NCBI RefSeq assembly: GCF_001625215.2
Contig: NC_030385.2
Span: forward strand, 25,661,135 to 25,725,134
Direction of reading: 5' to 3'
Source: Daucus carota subsp. sativus
Lineage: Eukaryota; Streptophyta; Magnoliopsida; Apiales; Apiaceae
Length of the DNA: 64,000 nucleotides
This document shows, one piece after another, positions 9,549 to 21,489 of the stretch. Position 1 is the stretch's first letter; each line of letters begins with the position of its first letter. A program made the translations under genes and the position numbers. The notes beneath the pieces were generated by a model, which did no database searches, was not told where the DNA came from, and was given only the letters and a program-made list of their open reading frames with translations.

Positions 9549-11648
9549 ATGGAGGAAAAGAGGACAGTGTGTGTAACAGGAGCATCAGGGTACATAGGAT
9601 CCTGGCTTGTCAAGAGACTTCTGGAAAGAGGTTATCATGTTCGAGCCACTGTCCGTGATCCTGGTATGTATCATCTCTTAAGCACAATACTGGCAATTAT
9701 GTATCTTTGCTCTGACTAGATAAGAAAAATTCTCAGTAGCAAGTTTGATTGTTAAGTACATTTTTCCGAATGTTTCTAAAAACAATCAAATGCAGTGTTT
9801 CTCTATTTCCTTTCCAAAGATCGCGATTAATATCAAATGTCTGCTTACTAGATTAAAAGTGATATCAATGATTATGACAAGGAGAGTCATCTGCAGGAGA
9901 TGAAAAGAAAGTGAAGACTCTGTTGGAGCTTCCGAAAGCAAGCACACATCTGAGCTTGTGGAAAGCAGATTTAGCTGAAGAAAATAGCTATGATGAAGCA
10001 ATTCAAGGTTGCGAAGGTGTCTTTCATGTGGCTACCCCCATGGAACTTGTGCACCAAGGCCAAGATGGGGTATGTATATACACACACTTTGCTGCTCCCT
10101 TTAGCATTAGACCGGGCGTCATCTAAACTTGTCATTGTTTCCTAGAACCATAGTAGGTTTGCAATGAAGAAAAATTGAATTATAAATAAGTTATTTCCAG
10201 AAAGATTTATGTACTTCAGTTTAAGATATATATATATATATATAAGCTTCACGAATGATATGCTTATGGATTCCCTTTAAGCTGTATTGCCCTGCATCTA
10301 AGCTCAATTTAAGGTAATAATGCACTCAGAATATAAGGCGTTAACTTCCGTCTTCTTTATATTATCTTTCGGTTTTTTCCATCCACATTGATTATACTCA
10401 TCTTCGCTCATTTCCTTCTGAACAAATTGATGATCCCTTACCCCATGTTTGTGTCAATATTTTGTTACATGATATATGATCAGGAAGAAGAGATAGAATC
10501 AACAACATTGAATGGAATACTAAGCATTATGAGATCATGCTCCAAGCCCAAAACTGTGAAGAGGTTCGTTTACACCTCAACTACAGGAACCATTACTGTG
10601 CAGCCTCAACCCCCACTCCACGAGTACACCGAGGATCTTTGGACCGATGTTGACTTATGCTATGAACTTAAGATGTATGGATGGGTAAGTTTCTTTTCAA
10701 AATTTTCTTCAAAATACATATTCAGGCCAACGATTTATAACCAAGTTACCCTGTTCCGGGGTATTAATTTCCTTAACTTCCAATGGTCAATCAGAACAAC
10801 TAATAAAAGAAATTAGATACCTAACTCTTGGAAATCAGCTGTGTCAGCTTGACAAAATGAATAAAGTTATGGTTAAAATCTAAACTGATGAACTGCAGAT
10901 GTACCTGGTAGCAAAAACTACTGCAGAGAAAGCTGCATGGAAATATGCTGAAGAGAATGGGATTAATATGGTCACCGTTCATCCTTCCATTGTACTCGGC
11001 CATTTTATTACTCCTCATACAAGCTTTAGTACTGATGTCGCCACTGCCTTCTATACTAGTAAGTTTAGTTAGTAATTCCCCCGTTTTTTTAAAAATCCGC
11101 ACCTATTTTTCTCAAACACAGATATATAAAACTGTCAGTACTAATACGTTTAACATGATTATGAAGCTAACATGGCTTTGCTAAAGAAGATACACCGATC
11201 TCCTGCGGTGCATTTGGATGATGTATGCAATGCACACATATACCTGTTTGAGCATCCTCTGGCCAAGGGAAGATACATTTGCCCCTCTCATACTGTTAAC
11301 TTATTTGAAATTGCGCATTCACTTGGCCTCAAGTACCCAGACAGGAATATAGTAACCGAGTACGTACTAGAGTTCTCTTAGTTCTGTAATTTTCAATCTC
11401 TAAACTAGCAAAATATATGACGAAAATTTATTCTGATTTTGAGCAGATTTGAGGGCTTGGACAGGTCACCGAAGATAATCCCTTGTTCGTCAAAGAAGCT
11501 GATGGCCCTTGGTTTTGAGTTTGCACACAAAAACAAGGACGTGGGCGACTTTTGCGCTGAAATCATCGCGCAAAGAAATGGGTTTGCTCTGATGATAGAA
11601 AAGTTGAATTTTCAAATATTTGAACTTTTTAATGGCTTGAAAATTTAG
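9549..11648 (+). pseudogene. DFR-like reductase copy 4, damaged (splice site and C-terminus)
   Basis: Exons 1-4 are normal: 9549-9663, 9897-10069, 10484-10684, 10899-11058. Compared with copy 5, the bases around the intron-4 acceptor ('catacaatagaaa') are missing, so exon 5 has no normal 3' splice site. A remaining AG at 11165-11166 would let exon 5 run 11167-11359 in frame, losing three codons. Exon 6 starts at 11447. A 5-nt deletion near its end, relative to copy 5, replaces the usual last residues by a longer tail ending at TAG 11646-11648. With the cryptic acceptor the frame is open for 347 codons. Motifs present are GASGYIGS and YLVAK (Tyr165/Lys169); the catalytic Ser position 129 is Thr (TSTTG). 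It may be a pseudogene or an altered but expressed protein. Confidence 0.75.
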
Positions 11649-11721
11649 ATTTATGAGGAAGTATAAAGTAGCATAGATAATTTGAATTATTGAAATTTGA
11701 AACATCGTTAATGTCAAAAAA

Positions 11722-12160
11722 ATTTAACATTTGCTGTAGACAGATTTCCAGCACAAATCTGATTAGTCCTCGTCTGTTATTTTCGACCCTACTGTTATTT
11801 TCAGACCACAGTTACGTATAGCCCACCTTGAATGATTATTAGTCACATTTGTGCCGACCTTATCTCTTAATTGGTAGGACAGGAAACATCAATACGTACT
11901 GCATCATTTCATCATCCAAATATGTAATTCATATAGTATTTAAGTTCTGAGCCTTTCGATCTGTAGCCCTAAGTACCAAGTATACTATCTCAGTTGTGCA
12001 CGCACAATCACATATACACTTAAATACCAACTTCACCAGTAAATGTGGCGGAAGCGTATGATATAATTCTCAAAAGAATTGCCTAGAAAGACAGATCGGC
12101 AGTGAAAATTGTAAAAAGTATTGATCAGTAAGAAGCTAGCTAGGTGCTGTAATAGTAGGC
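11722..12160 (+). promoter_or_regulatory. Duplicated upstream region of copy 5
   Basis: This is the counterpart of 9206-9548, with the same landmarks in the same order up to 'gcacgcacaatcacata'. Copy 5 then has an extra about 120 bp (12015-12130) before the common 'agctagctag' segment that precedes the ATG. Confidence 0.45.
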
Positions 12161-14453
12161 ATGGAGGAAAAGAGGACAGTGTGTGTAACAGGAGCATCAG
12201 GGTACATAGGATCCTGGCTTGTCAAGACACTTCTGGAAAGAGGGTATCATGTTCGAGCTACTGTCCGTGATCCTGGTATGTATCATCTCTTAAGCGCATT
12301 ACTGGCAATTATATATCTTTGCATCTTTGCTCTGACTAGATAAGAAGAATTCTCAATAGCCAGTTTGATTGTCAAGTACATTTTTCCGAAAGAACAATTA
12401 AATGCAGTGTTTGTTTCTCTAGTTCCTTTCCAAACATCGCGAATTATATGTCTGCTTACTAGATCAAAAGTGATGTTATTGATTATGACAAGGAGAGTCA
12501 TGTGCAGGAAATGAAAAGAAAGTAAAGACTCTGTTGGAGCTTCCGAAAGCAAGCACACATCTGAGCTTGTGGAAAGCAGATTTAGCTGAAGAAAATAGCT
12601 ATGATGAAGCAATTCAAGGTTGCAAAGGTGTCTTTCATGTGGCTACCCCCATGGAACTTGTGCACCAAGGCCAAGATGGGGTATGTATATATACCCTTTG
12701 CTGCTCCCTTTAGCATTAGACCGAGCATCATCAATACTTATCCTTGTTTGGCCTAGTGTAGATAAAACTAGTTAACTGTTATAAGTGAAATCCTAGAACC
12801 ATAATAGGTTCGCAATGGAAGAAAAATTGAATTATTAATAAGTTATTTCTAAAAAGATTTATGTATACGTAGTTGTAAACACAAATTAGTAACTAACATA
12901 TTATACAATTAAATTTCCGTACTTCTCTATCCTGTATTGCCCTGCATCTAAGCTCAATTTTGGTAGTAATGCACTCAGATATTAGGCCGTATCTTCCCTC
13001 GACTTAATTTTGTATTTTGGTTGTTTCCATCCACAATAATTATACTCATTTTCGCTCATTTCCTTTTGAACACATAGATGATCCCTTTTCCCCATCTTTG
13101 TGTCAATATTTTGTTATTTTATATATGGTCAGGAAGAAGAGATGGAATCAACAACATTGAATGGAATACTGAGCATTATGAGATCATGCTCCAAGGCCAA
13201 TACTGTGAAGAGGTTCGTTTACACCTCAAGTACAGGAACGATTACTGTGCAGGCTCAACCCCCACTCCACGAGTACACCGAGGATCTTTGGACTGATGTT
13301 GACTTATGCTATGAACTTAAGATGTATGGATGGGTAAGTTTCTTTCAAAGTTTTCTTTACAATACATATGCTGGGGTATTTCTGTTAGGTGCCGTTTGGA
13401 AACATGGATTTCATTTCAAATTCAGGATTTCAAATCCAGAATTTGAAAGCCAAATCCATTGTTTAGGAATATTAGAATTTCAATTCCAGTATTTGAAATC
13501 AAAATCCACTGTTAGGTGCCGTTTGGAAACATGGGTTCTGGGAGGAGATATAAATTGTGTTATTCCTTAACTTCCAATGGTCAATCAGAACAACTAATAA
13601 AAGAAATTAGATACCTAACTCTTGGAAATCAGCTGTGTCAGGTGTCAGCGTGGGCTCGAGCACCTCTAGATCCTCCCTTGCTTTCCACTCTTTGACAAAA
13701 TAAATAATTAAAGTAACGGTTAAAATTTAAACTAATGAACTGCAGATGTACCTGGTAGCGAAAACTACTGCAGAGAAAGCCGCATGGAAATATGCAGAAG
13801 AGAATGGGATTAATATGGTCACCATTCATCCTTCCATTGTACTCGGCCATTTTATTACCCCTCATACAAGCTTTAGTACTGACGTCGCCACTGCCTTCTA
13901 TACTAGTAAGTTTAGTTACTAATTCCCCTGTTTTTTCAAAAATTCGCACCTATTTTTCTCAAACACAGATATATAAAACTGTCAGTACTAATACGTGTAA
14001 CATGATCATACAATAGAAAATGAAGCTAACATGGCGTTGCTAAAGAAGCTCAACGGATCTAATGCCGTGCATTTGGATGATGTATGCAATGCTCACATAT
14101 TCCTCTTTGAGCATCCTCTGGCCAAGGGAAGATACATTTGCTCCTCTCATACTGTTAACTTATTTGAAATTGCGCATTCACTTAGCCTCAAGTACCCAGA
14201 CAGGAATATACTAACCGAGTACGTGCTAGAGTTCTCTTAGTTCTGTAATTTTCAATCTCAAAACTAGCAAAATGTATGATGAAAATTCATTCTATTGAGC
14301 AGATTTGAGGACTTGGACAGGTCACCAAAAATAATCCCTTGTTCGTCAAAGAAGCTGATGGCCCTGGGTTTTGAGTTTGCACACAAAAACAAGGGCGTGT
14401 GCGACTTTTGCGCAGAAACCATTGAAGCGTGCAAAGAAATGGGTATGCTCTGA
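12161..14453 (+). CDS. DFR-like NADPH-dependent reductase, copy 5 (intact, 333 aa)
   Basis: Six exons: 12161-12275, 12508-12680, 13133-13333, 13746-13905, 14017-14218, 14303-14453 (1002 nt, 333 aa plus TGA). It carries the cofactor motif GASGYIGS, catalytic Ser129 in TSSTG, Tyr165 and Lys169 in YLVAK, and the C-terminal [11 protein letters not shown] segment. Exon 2 is one codon shorter than in copies 2 and 3, ending HQGQDG. Its closest relative is copy 4, of which it is the undamaged partner. Intron 3 contains an insert with direct repeats of 'gttaggtgccgtttggaaacatgg', probably a small MITE. The substrate cannot be inferred from sequence alone. Confidence 0.9.
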
Positions 14454-15070
14454 TGATAGAAATGTTGGATTATCAAATATTTGAACTTTCTAATGGCTTG
14501 AAAATTTAATTTTATGAAGAAGTATAAAGTAGCATAGATAATTTGCATTATTGATATTTGAACCATCGTTAATGTCAAAAAACATATGATCTTTCACTTT
14601 ATGTAATATGCATTACAGAGGAAGTGATCCACAAACTAAACTACTGGTTAGGAGTACTCTGTAGTCTGTAGAAAAAATTTTGTTTCTCTCTCGAGTGGTC
14701 GTGTGTTGATATGTATAATACAGGCTTGGCCTTGCACTAGGAGGCCGAAGAATGGTGGGCTGCGCAATAAGTCAGAAACAACCCAAGTTAGTTTGAGTTA
14801 TTTTTTTGAGTGATTTAATTTTTTAAATTTTTTCTGATAAAAATTACCCACAAAACGTAAATTACTCGTAAATCATTTTTATTTTTGATATTATATTTTT
14901 AATAATTATAAATCATTAATATGTCAAATTATCCAAACTTTTAGAATCTAAATTTATCACATGAGTAATGTTAAGTAATAAATTAAGTTGAGTCATTAGT
15001 CAAGAGCTGAACCCAACATGTTCTAGCTCTTGGTCTGAATGGTGAGGTGGCGGATGATAGTCCTCTCCCC
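14454..15070. other. 3' flank of copy 5 and AT-rich spacer
   Basis: The first about 120 bp match the flank of copy 4. At 14750-15010 a degenerate AT-rich repeat ('agtttgagttatttttttgagtg', 'cgtaaatcatttttatttttg') is related to 51250-51520. No gene is seen. Confidence 0.45.
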
Positions 15071-15585
15071 AGGGCTGTTCACAAAAAAAGTCGAGCCGAG
15101 TTTTGATCGAGCCGAGCTTTAAAAATTTTTTTATCGAACCGAGTCGAGCCGAGCTTTCTTATCGAACAAAAAATTGTGTTCGAGCTTGAGCTCGTTAACT
15201 AACAAGCCGAACAAGAGTTTGTTCACGAACAAATACGAACCGAGCCAGAAAAAAATAAGGTCAAACCGCTACTTCAATCTTAAAATAGCAAGCCAAATAA
15301 AATTTTTAGTTTGTTTTGATGGTACCATATTATAGTTAATATTCTCCTGATCGATTTGATATATTATATGTTGAATTCGGCGTTCAATAACATGTACTCC
15401 CTCCGTCCCCCTCAATTGTTTACGTTGGAGGGGGACACGGAGACCAAGACAATGTATGAAAAATGAGTAAAGTTAGATGAAAATTGGGTAAAGTGGTGGG
15501 ACCTATCAATATTTAATAATAGATTTGAGATAGTGGAGGAAAGTAGTGGTGTAATAGTAGTTTTTATTGTTAAATATGAGATAGT

Positions 15586-16806
15586 GTTAGAAAATGGAGT
15601 TTTAAGTTCATAATTTTATTATGTTCTTGTTGTTAATTCCATAATCTAATGATTGGAAGTTGTTTCTAGATATCGGAACTTAAACTTTCATGTATGGGTT
15701 TAAGAATTTTCTTAAGGAAATCCATAAGAGAAATGAAGTTGAAGTTAGTGGCTTGAAAGAGCTTGAAAGAGAATGTTGTTTGTCCCACATTGAAAGAAAT
15801 AAAGGGGGTGTTGGCTTTATATAGTATAACACACATGGGTGGTGCATAACTACTAAGGTGTGTTATGGTGCGTGGTGTTCTCACGAGCCCGCGCGCGCGC
15901 CGCCGCCGCCGCCCCGCCCCGCCACGCCTCGTCACGTCACGTCACGTCACGGGTCGGGTCGAAGGGCGATTTGGGCGAATGTCTCGGCGTCTCGCGTACG
16001 CCTCGCGACCTGGGCGGGGAATTTTATTTCGTATTGGTTTAATATAATATTTTAATTAGAATCTATTTATCAGTTGGGCTGGGTTGTGTCTGTTGGGCTC
16101 AATTGGACTGGGTCGGATTACACAATTGTGGGCTAAGTCAGATACAATGAACCTGGATTTGTAACTGATGATATATTCAGAAATTAAAATATATATATAT
16201 AAAACGGCTGGTTTAATGTGTGGATTAATATATATCAGCTGTTACATTATAATAAATCAGCTGTTACGATTTATTTTTAATGTGCAGCTTAAATTCTTAT
16301 ATTAAATTTGGGTGGTCAGTTACACTTAGCCTCTAGTATAAATAGAGGACTAAGTTGCTGAGTTTTACACACCACACCTACATTCTCTTCTTCCTCTCTA
16401 CTTTCTCTCCCAAACACAGTCAGTTCAGAAGTTGGTTTTCCGGCGAGTGAGGAGTTAGTCGTTGTTGAGCTTCGAAGGTGCTGTAGTTCAAAGCTCTGAG
16501 CTGTTTTATCCTGGAGGAGGTGTTGCAAGCATCCCCAGTGCAGCAGGTGGGGGCAATATTCTCTTCAAGAGCAGTCAGGTCTTCGTATAAGGCCTGACGA
16601 CTCAGCTGTTCTTGTCATTTTCGTGTTGTACATGTCGTTGCCTCAGGCTATGGCTACTGGTACAATTTCTCTCCTTCCTCTTGTCTTACAGTCACTGATA
16701 TGCATGTGTTTTACCTTCGCGTTTTGTTTAAACTTGCTTGGCCTTGGCTTGTTTAATATGATATATAACTGCCTCTATGTTGCTATAATAATCAGTATTT
16801 CCAACA
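15586..16806 (+). repeat. 5' LTR of Copia-1
   Basis: A 1221-bp LTR with a GC-rich island (15889-15965, CG/CCG and TCACG repeats). A TATA box (TATAAATAGAG, about 16337-16347) places the RNA start near 16370. The segment 16555-16570 (AATATTCTCTTCAAGA) is complementary to the internal sequence right after the LTR. A 10-bp stem with loop CGTAT lies at 16574-16598. Confidence 0.9.
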
Positions 16807-16844
16807 TTCTTGAAGAGAATATTTGTTATATAATATTTAGCATA

Positions 16845-19800
16845 ATGTCGAGCGAAACTGAGGTTCCCGTTGTTGGTGGTGGTAGTGGTTCTGGTGCATC
16901 TGTTGTGGCCATTGATTGGACTACTTACAGTTTTCCACAAGCCGTTGAATTAACTGGCTTGCCAGAGAAGTTCAATGGTGGTGTAGGCTTTTCTCGCTGG
17001 CAGAAAAGAATGAAATTGTGGTTGACTGTAAAAGGTCTATGGCCTGTTGTGGAGTATGAGAAACCAGTGGTGGATCAAGAGAAGGCTGAAACTGTTAAGG
17101 GTTTTGCGAAGTGGGCTGAGAAGGATGGTGTGGCCAGGGCGGCCATTCTGGCTGCTCTCACTAACACATTGTTTGATGTGTATTCTTCTGATGCCTACTC
17201 TGCAAAACTCTTATGGGAGAAGCTGGACCAGACACATAATACTGACTCTCAGGGTCTTGAGAAGTATTCTGTGGCTAAGTTCCTTGAATTCAAGCTGGTG
17301 GACAACAAGTCCATGACTGAGCAAGTGCATGAATTCGAGATGATAGTGCATGCTTTGAAGGAGTCCGGAATGGACCTCCCTGAAAAGTTCAAGGTTATGA
17401 GTGTGATTGAAAAGCTTCCGAAGTCTTGGGAGGAGTTCTCTCTCTCCCTGAAAAGACAGAAAGGAGAGATCACCTGGACCAACCTTATGCTGGACATCTC
17501 GGTTCAAGAACAACACAAGTCCAAACAAGGACATGTGATGCCAACTGAGGCCGGGAGCTCGAAGGTAAATGTAGCCACTGTAGGACAGAAAAGGAAGGGT
17601 GTGGCTAAGAAAGTTAGCACTAATAAACCTAAGAGTGACAAGGACAAGGCCAAGAAACCCAAGGCAAACAAACCGTGTTGGTCTTGTGGGCAGGTTGGGC
17701 ACTGGAGTAAGGACTGCCCTACAAAGAAGGCGAAGAAGGCTGAGGTGGTAGCACAAGCGAATGTTGTGCTTGCAACTACAAGTGGGCCCGTAGTGAACAT
17801 GGTTGTTGGTGAGGCCACGGCTTCTGAAACCAACGCAGACCGGTATGTTTCCTACAACCCTGTATTATTTTCTACCTATCTGTCAAATGAATGGTTGATA
17901 GATACTGGAGCTAATGTGCATATTTGTGCTGATATTAGTTTATTTGTATCTTATCAACAGAGTCATAGCTTGACAGTGACGATGGGGAATGCTAGTGCTG
18001 CTCAAGTACATGGAATAGGAAACGTAGACCTGAAGTTCCCTTCTGGACGTATTCTATCCCTAACTAGAGTGCATTATGTTCCCGACATGCGTAGAAATAT
18101 AATAAGTGGAAGCTGTTTAGTTTCCAATGGCTTTGAAATTTCCTTCAAATGTAATAAAGTAGTTCTTATTCACACTGGTACATTTTTTGGCAAGGGTTAC
18201 TTGTCAAATGGTTTGTTTGTAATAAATGCTGAACCCATTTTGGGTACATTAAATAATGTTATTCTTCCTTCTGTGAATTGTGTTGAATCCTCAAGTTTAT
18301 GGCATGCTAGACTAGGTCACTTAAACTTTGGTGCTATTAAGAATATGATGAACTTAGAGTTGATTCCAAAACATACCATAGAAAAGAATTCTAAATGTCA
18401 AGTATGTGTGTTAGCTAAACAAATAAGGAAACCTTTTCATAACATTGTTAGGGATTCAGACTTGTTAGATTTAGTACACACTGATATTTGTGAATTTGGT
18501 GGTGTGTTGACTAAAGACCAGTTTAGATACTTCATTACCTTTATTGATGATAGTAGTAGATATTGTTATGTTTATTTACTTAAACATAAGGATGAAGCAC
18601 TTAGTAAATTCATTATATATAAAACTGAAGTTGAAAAACAAACTAGTAAGGTACTTAAACGTTTGAGATCTGACAGAGGTGGTGAGTATACAAGTAACTC
18701 CTTTAATGAATTTTGTGAAAACAATGGTATAGTTCATGAAGTTACTCCACCATACACACCTGAGTCTAATGGGGTCGCTGAGCGAAAGAACAGAACATTT
18801 AAAGATATGATTAATAGTATGCTAATTAACTCTGGGTTGCCTAAATACATGTGGGGAGAGGCTCTAAATACGGCTTGCCATATTTTGAATAGAGTTCCTC
18901 TGAAACACATGGATAAGACACCTTTAGAGTTATGGAAAGGCAGGATGACTAGTCTTAAGTATCTTCGTGTATGGGGGTGCCTTGCTAAGGTACTTGTCCC
19001 TGAACACAAGAGAAAGAAACTAGGTCCAAAGACTGTTGATTGTATCTTTCTGGGCTATCCTGAGACCACTACAGCTATGAGATTTTTAGTAATAAAATCT
19101 GACATAGATGGTATAGTGGCTAACACGATAGTTGAATTTCGTGATGCTACATTCTTTGAGAATGTCTACCCTATGAAGACTGGTATACCTCAAGAGACCT
19201 ATGATAAGGATCCCACTCACACATCAAGTTCTATTCCCGATCATGTGGAAAAGATGACAAATGTGGGGGCGGAACCTGGTAGTAGTTCTACTCCTAATGA
19301 AGTAGAGGAACCAAGGAGAAGTAAGCGTGCAAAGGTAGTTAAGGATTTTGGAAGTGATTTTATCACTTACAATGTCGAGGACGAACCTTTAACTTTCCGA
19401 CAGGCTATGGACTCTTCGGAGTCTAGGCATTGGAAGGGCGCTGTAAAGAGTGAAATTGACTCTATTGTTTCTAATGGAACATGGGAGTTGGTTGATCTCC
19501 CTCCTGGGTGCTCTACTATTGGGTGCAAGTGGGTCTTCAAGAGGAAGTTAAACCCTGACGGCTCAATAGATAAGTACAAAGCTAGACTGGTGGCAAAAGG
19601 GTTTAAGCAAAAGGAAGGAATTGATTACTTTGACACATACTCTCCGGTTGCTAGGATGGTAACAATCCGTATGCTTATAGCATTGGCTTCGGTCCATGGT
19701 CTTATCATCCATCAGATGGATGTAAAGACGGCTTTTCTTCATGGTGATCTTGAAGAGGAGATTTATATGGATCAGCCTGAGGGATTTGTTGCATCTGGCA

Positions 19801-20963
19801 ATGAAAGGAAAGTATGTAAGTTAATCAAGTCCATCTATGGCTTGAAACAAGCTCCCAGGGATTGGCATAAAAAGTTTGATGATACTGTATTGCCATTCAG
19901 TTTTAAAGTTAATGAAAGCGATAAGTGTGTCTACATCAAAGTTAAAGGCAGTGAGTATGTCATCTTATGCCTATATGTGGATGACATCTTATTGTTTGGA
20001 ACCAATATTGAGATTATTAACGAGACAAAAGCATTCTTAAAAAGGCACTTTGAAATGAAGGATATGGGGGAGGCTAGTGTGATTCTTGGAATCAAACTGA
20101 TTTAGTCAACTGAAGGAATAACCTTGACTCAATCTCATTATATAGAGAAATCTATACTTGAGAAATATGGTTATTCACAGTGTAGAATCGCTAGTACACC
20201 CTATGATCCTAAAGTTGCCCTTGTCAAGAATACTTCTGGTGTTCCTGTGTCTCAGTTAAGGTATTCTCAGATTATTGGGAGCTTGCAGTATCTTGCTAAC
20301 TGTACTAGACCAGATATCTCATATTCTGTGTCTAAGTTGGCTAGATATACAAGCTGTCCAAACAGAACTCATTGGGATGCTCTTGATAGAGTACTCAGAT
20401 ATCTGAAAGGCACAATGTACCTTAGTTTACACTACAGGAGGTTTCCTGGTGTACTTGAAGGGTACAGTGATGCAAGTTGGATAGCTAAGAAGTCTGGTTC
20501 CAATGGAGTGACTGGATATGTGTTTACCCTTGCGGGTGGAGCAGTATCCTGGAAGTCGACTAGACAGACTATTGTGACTCGGTCGACATTTGAGGCTGAG
20601 TTGTGTGCACTTGATGCCACTGGGACGGAGGCTGAATGGCTACATGGGCTTATGTCCACGTTACCTGTAGTAAGCAGACCGCTTCCTGCGATTGCTATTC
20701 ATTGTGATAGTCGAACAACTATTGACAAGATTAGCAGTAAAAAGCATAATGCTAAAACAAAGAGACACATCCAAGTTAGACTTAAGTCTATAAGGGGGTT
20801 AGTGTCTGACAGGATTATAGCTATAGAGTTCATAGGAACTCAGAATAATATAGCTGATCCTTTGACTAAAGGACTGGAACCTGCAGTAGTCCTTAAGTCA
20901 AGGTTGGGGATGGGACTGTCAACCCATCATAATTCATCAACAGTGGGAACCCAATACACATGA
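16845..20963 (+). pseudogene. Copia-1 gag-pol polyprotein with one stop codon
   Basis: The conventional start is ATG 16845, but the same frame is open back to 16623 inside the LTR. In order: gag with a CX2CX4HX4C zinc knuckle (CWSCGQVGHWSKDC), aspartic protease (IDTGAN), integrase (HARLGH zinc domain, HTDICEF, DRGGEY, PESNGVAERKN), reverse transcriptase (KWVFKRK, YKARLVAKG, MDVKTAFLHG, YVDD) and RNase H (SDASW, TRSTFEAEL). This is the integrase-before-RT order of Copia. A single in-frame TAG (20103-20105) lies between RT and RNase H; the frame is otherwise open to the stop at 20961-20963. Given the nearly identical LTRs, this is either a recent nonsense mutation or, less likely, a read-through site; the codon context is not the classic tobamovirus one. 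Confidence 0.9.
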
Positions 20964-21489
20964 GAGGAGATCCCTCGAAGTGTATTCAATGTGGTAATAA
21001 CAAGCTGTAAGGGTGAATTGGTAGTACCTTTGCTACATAGATGATACTTATGTATCTGAGTCTATCCCCTGTAAACCTAGAAGGTACTGTGACTGCTAAG
21101 ATAGTAAGAGTGTAACAACTCTGAATGGGATCAAGTCGTTAGACGAGATATTAGCAGTATATCTCTGGAGATGCCCAGCTAAGCGAATGTAATTGTGTGG
21201 TCGCAATTAGAGGAAAGGGTTATTCCTTGAAGCATTCGACGAACAGGATCGAGACATGACCATTAATGTCTCAAAGCCGTAGATTGGCTCCATAGCCGTT
21301 GATTTGTCGTTGTCTATGGAAAGTGGTTACACCCAACGGATTAAGATTCAAGGTGCAACATTCCATCTGAATCCGGTAGCCATCGAAGTAGAGAACTTAG
21401 GAGGGTTCAAACCCGGAAGGGTACCGACTCTGAAAAACAAGTCATGATAAGAAACCTGAAACGCATTTCTGTATGGATTTGTGGGGGAT
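20964..21489 (+). other. Copia-1 3' untranslated internal region and polypurine tract
   Basis: About 525 bp between the end of pol and the 3' LTR, with no open frame of note. It ends with the G-rich 'tttgtgggggat' that should prime plus-strand synthesis. Confidence 0.7.

Noticed and set aside
1761-14453. Calling the array true DFR (anthocyanin pathway)
   Set aside because: Fold and exon layout fit, but the specificity loop after TSSTG is unlike that of known DFRs, so only 'DFR-like' is supported.
15858-16055. Three overlapping open frames in the GC-rich part of the Copia-1 LTR (also 21763-21975)
   Set aside because: Arg/Pro/Ala-rich frames are a by-product of CG-rich repeats, and they change length between the two LTRs.
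17211-17756. 181-codon minus-strand frame opposite Copia-1 gag
   Set aside because: It is a shadow of the gag frame with no domain.
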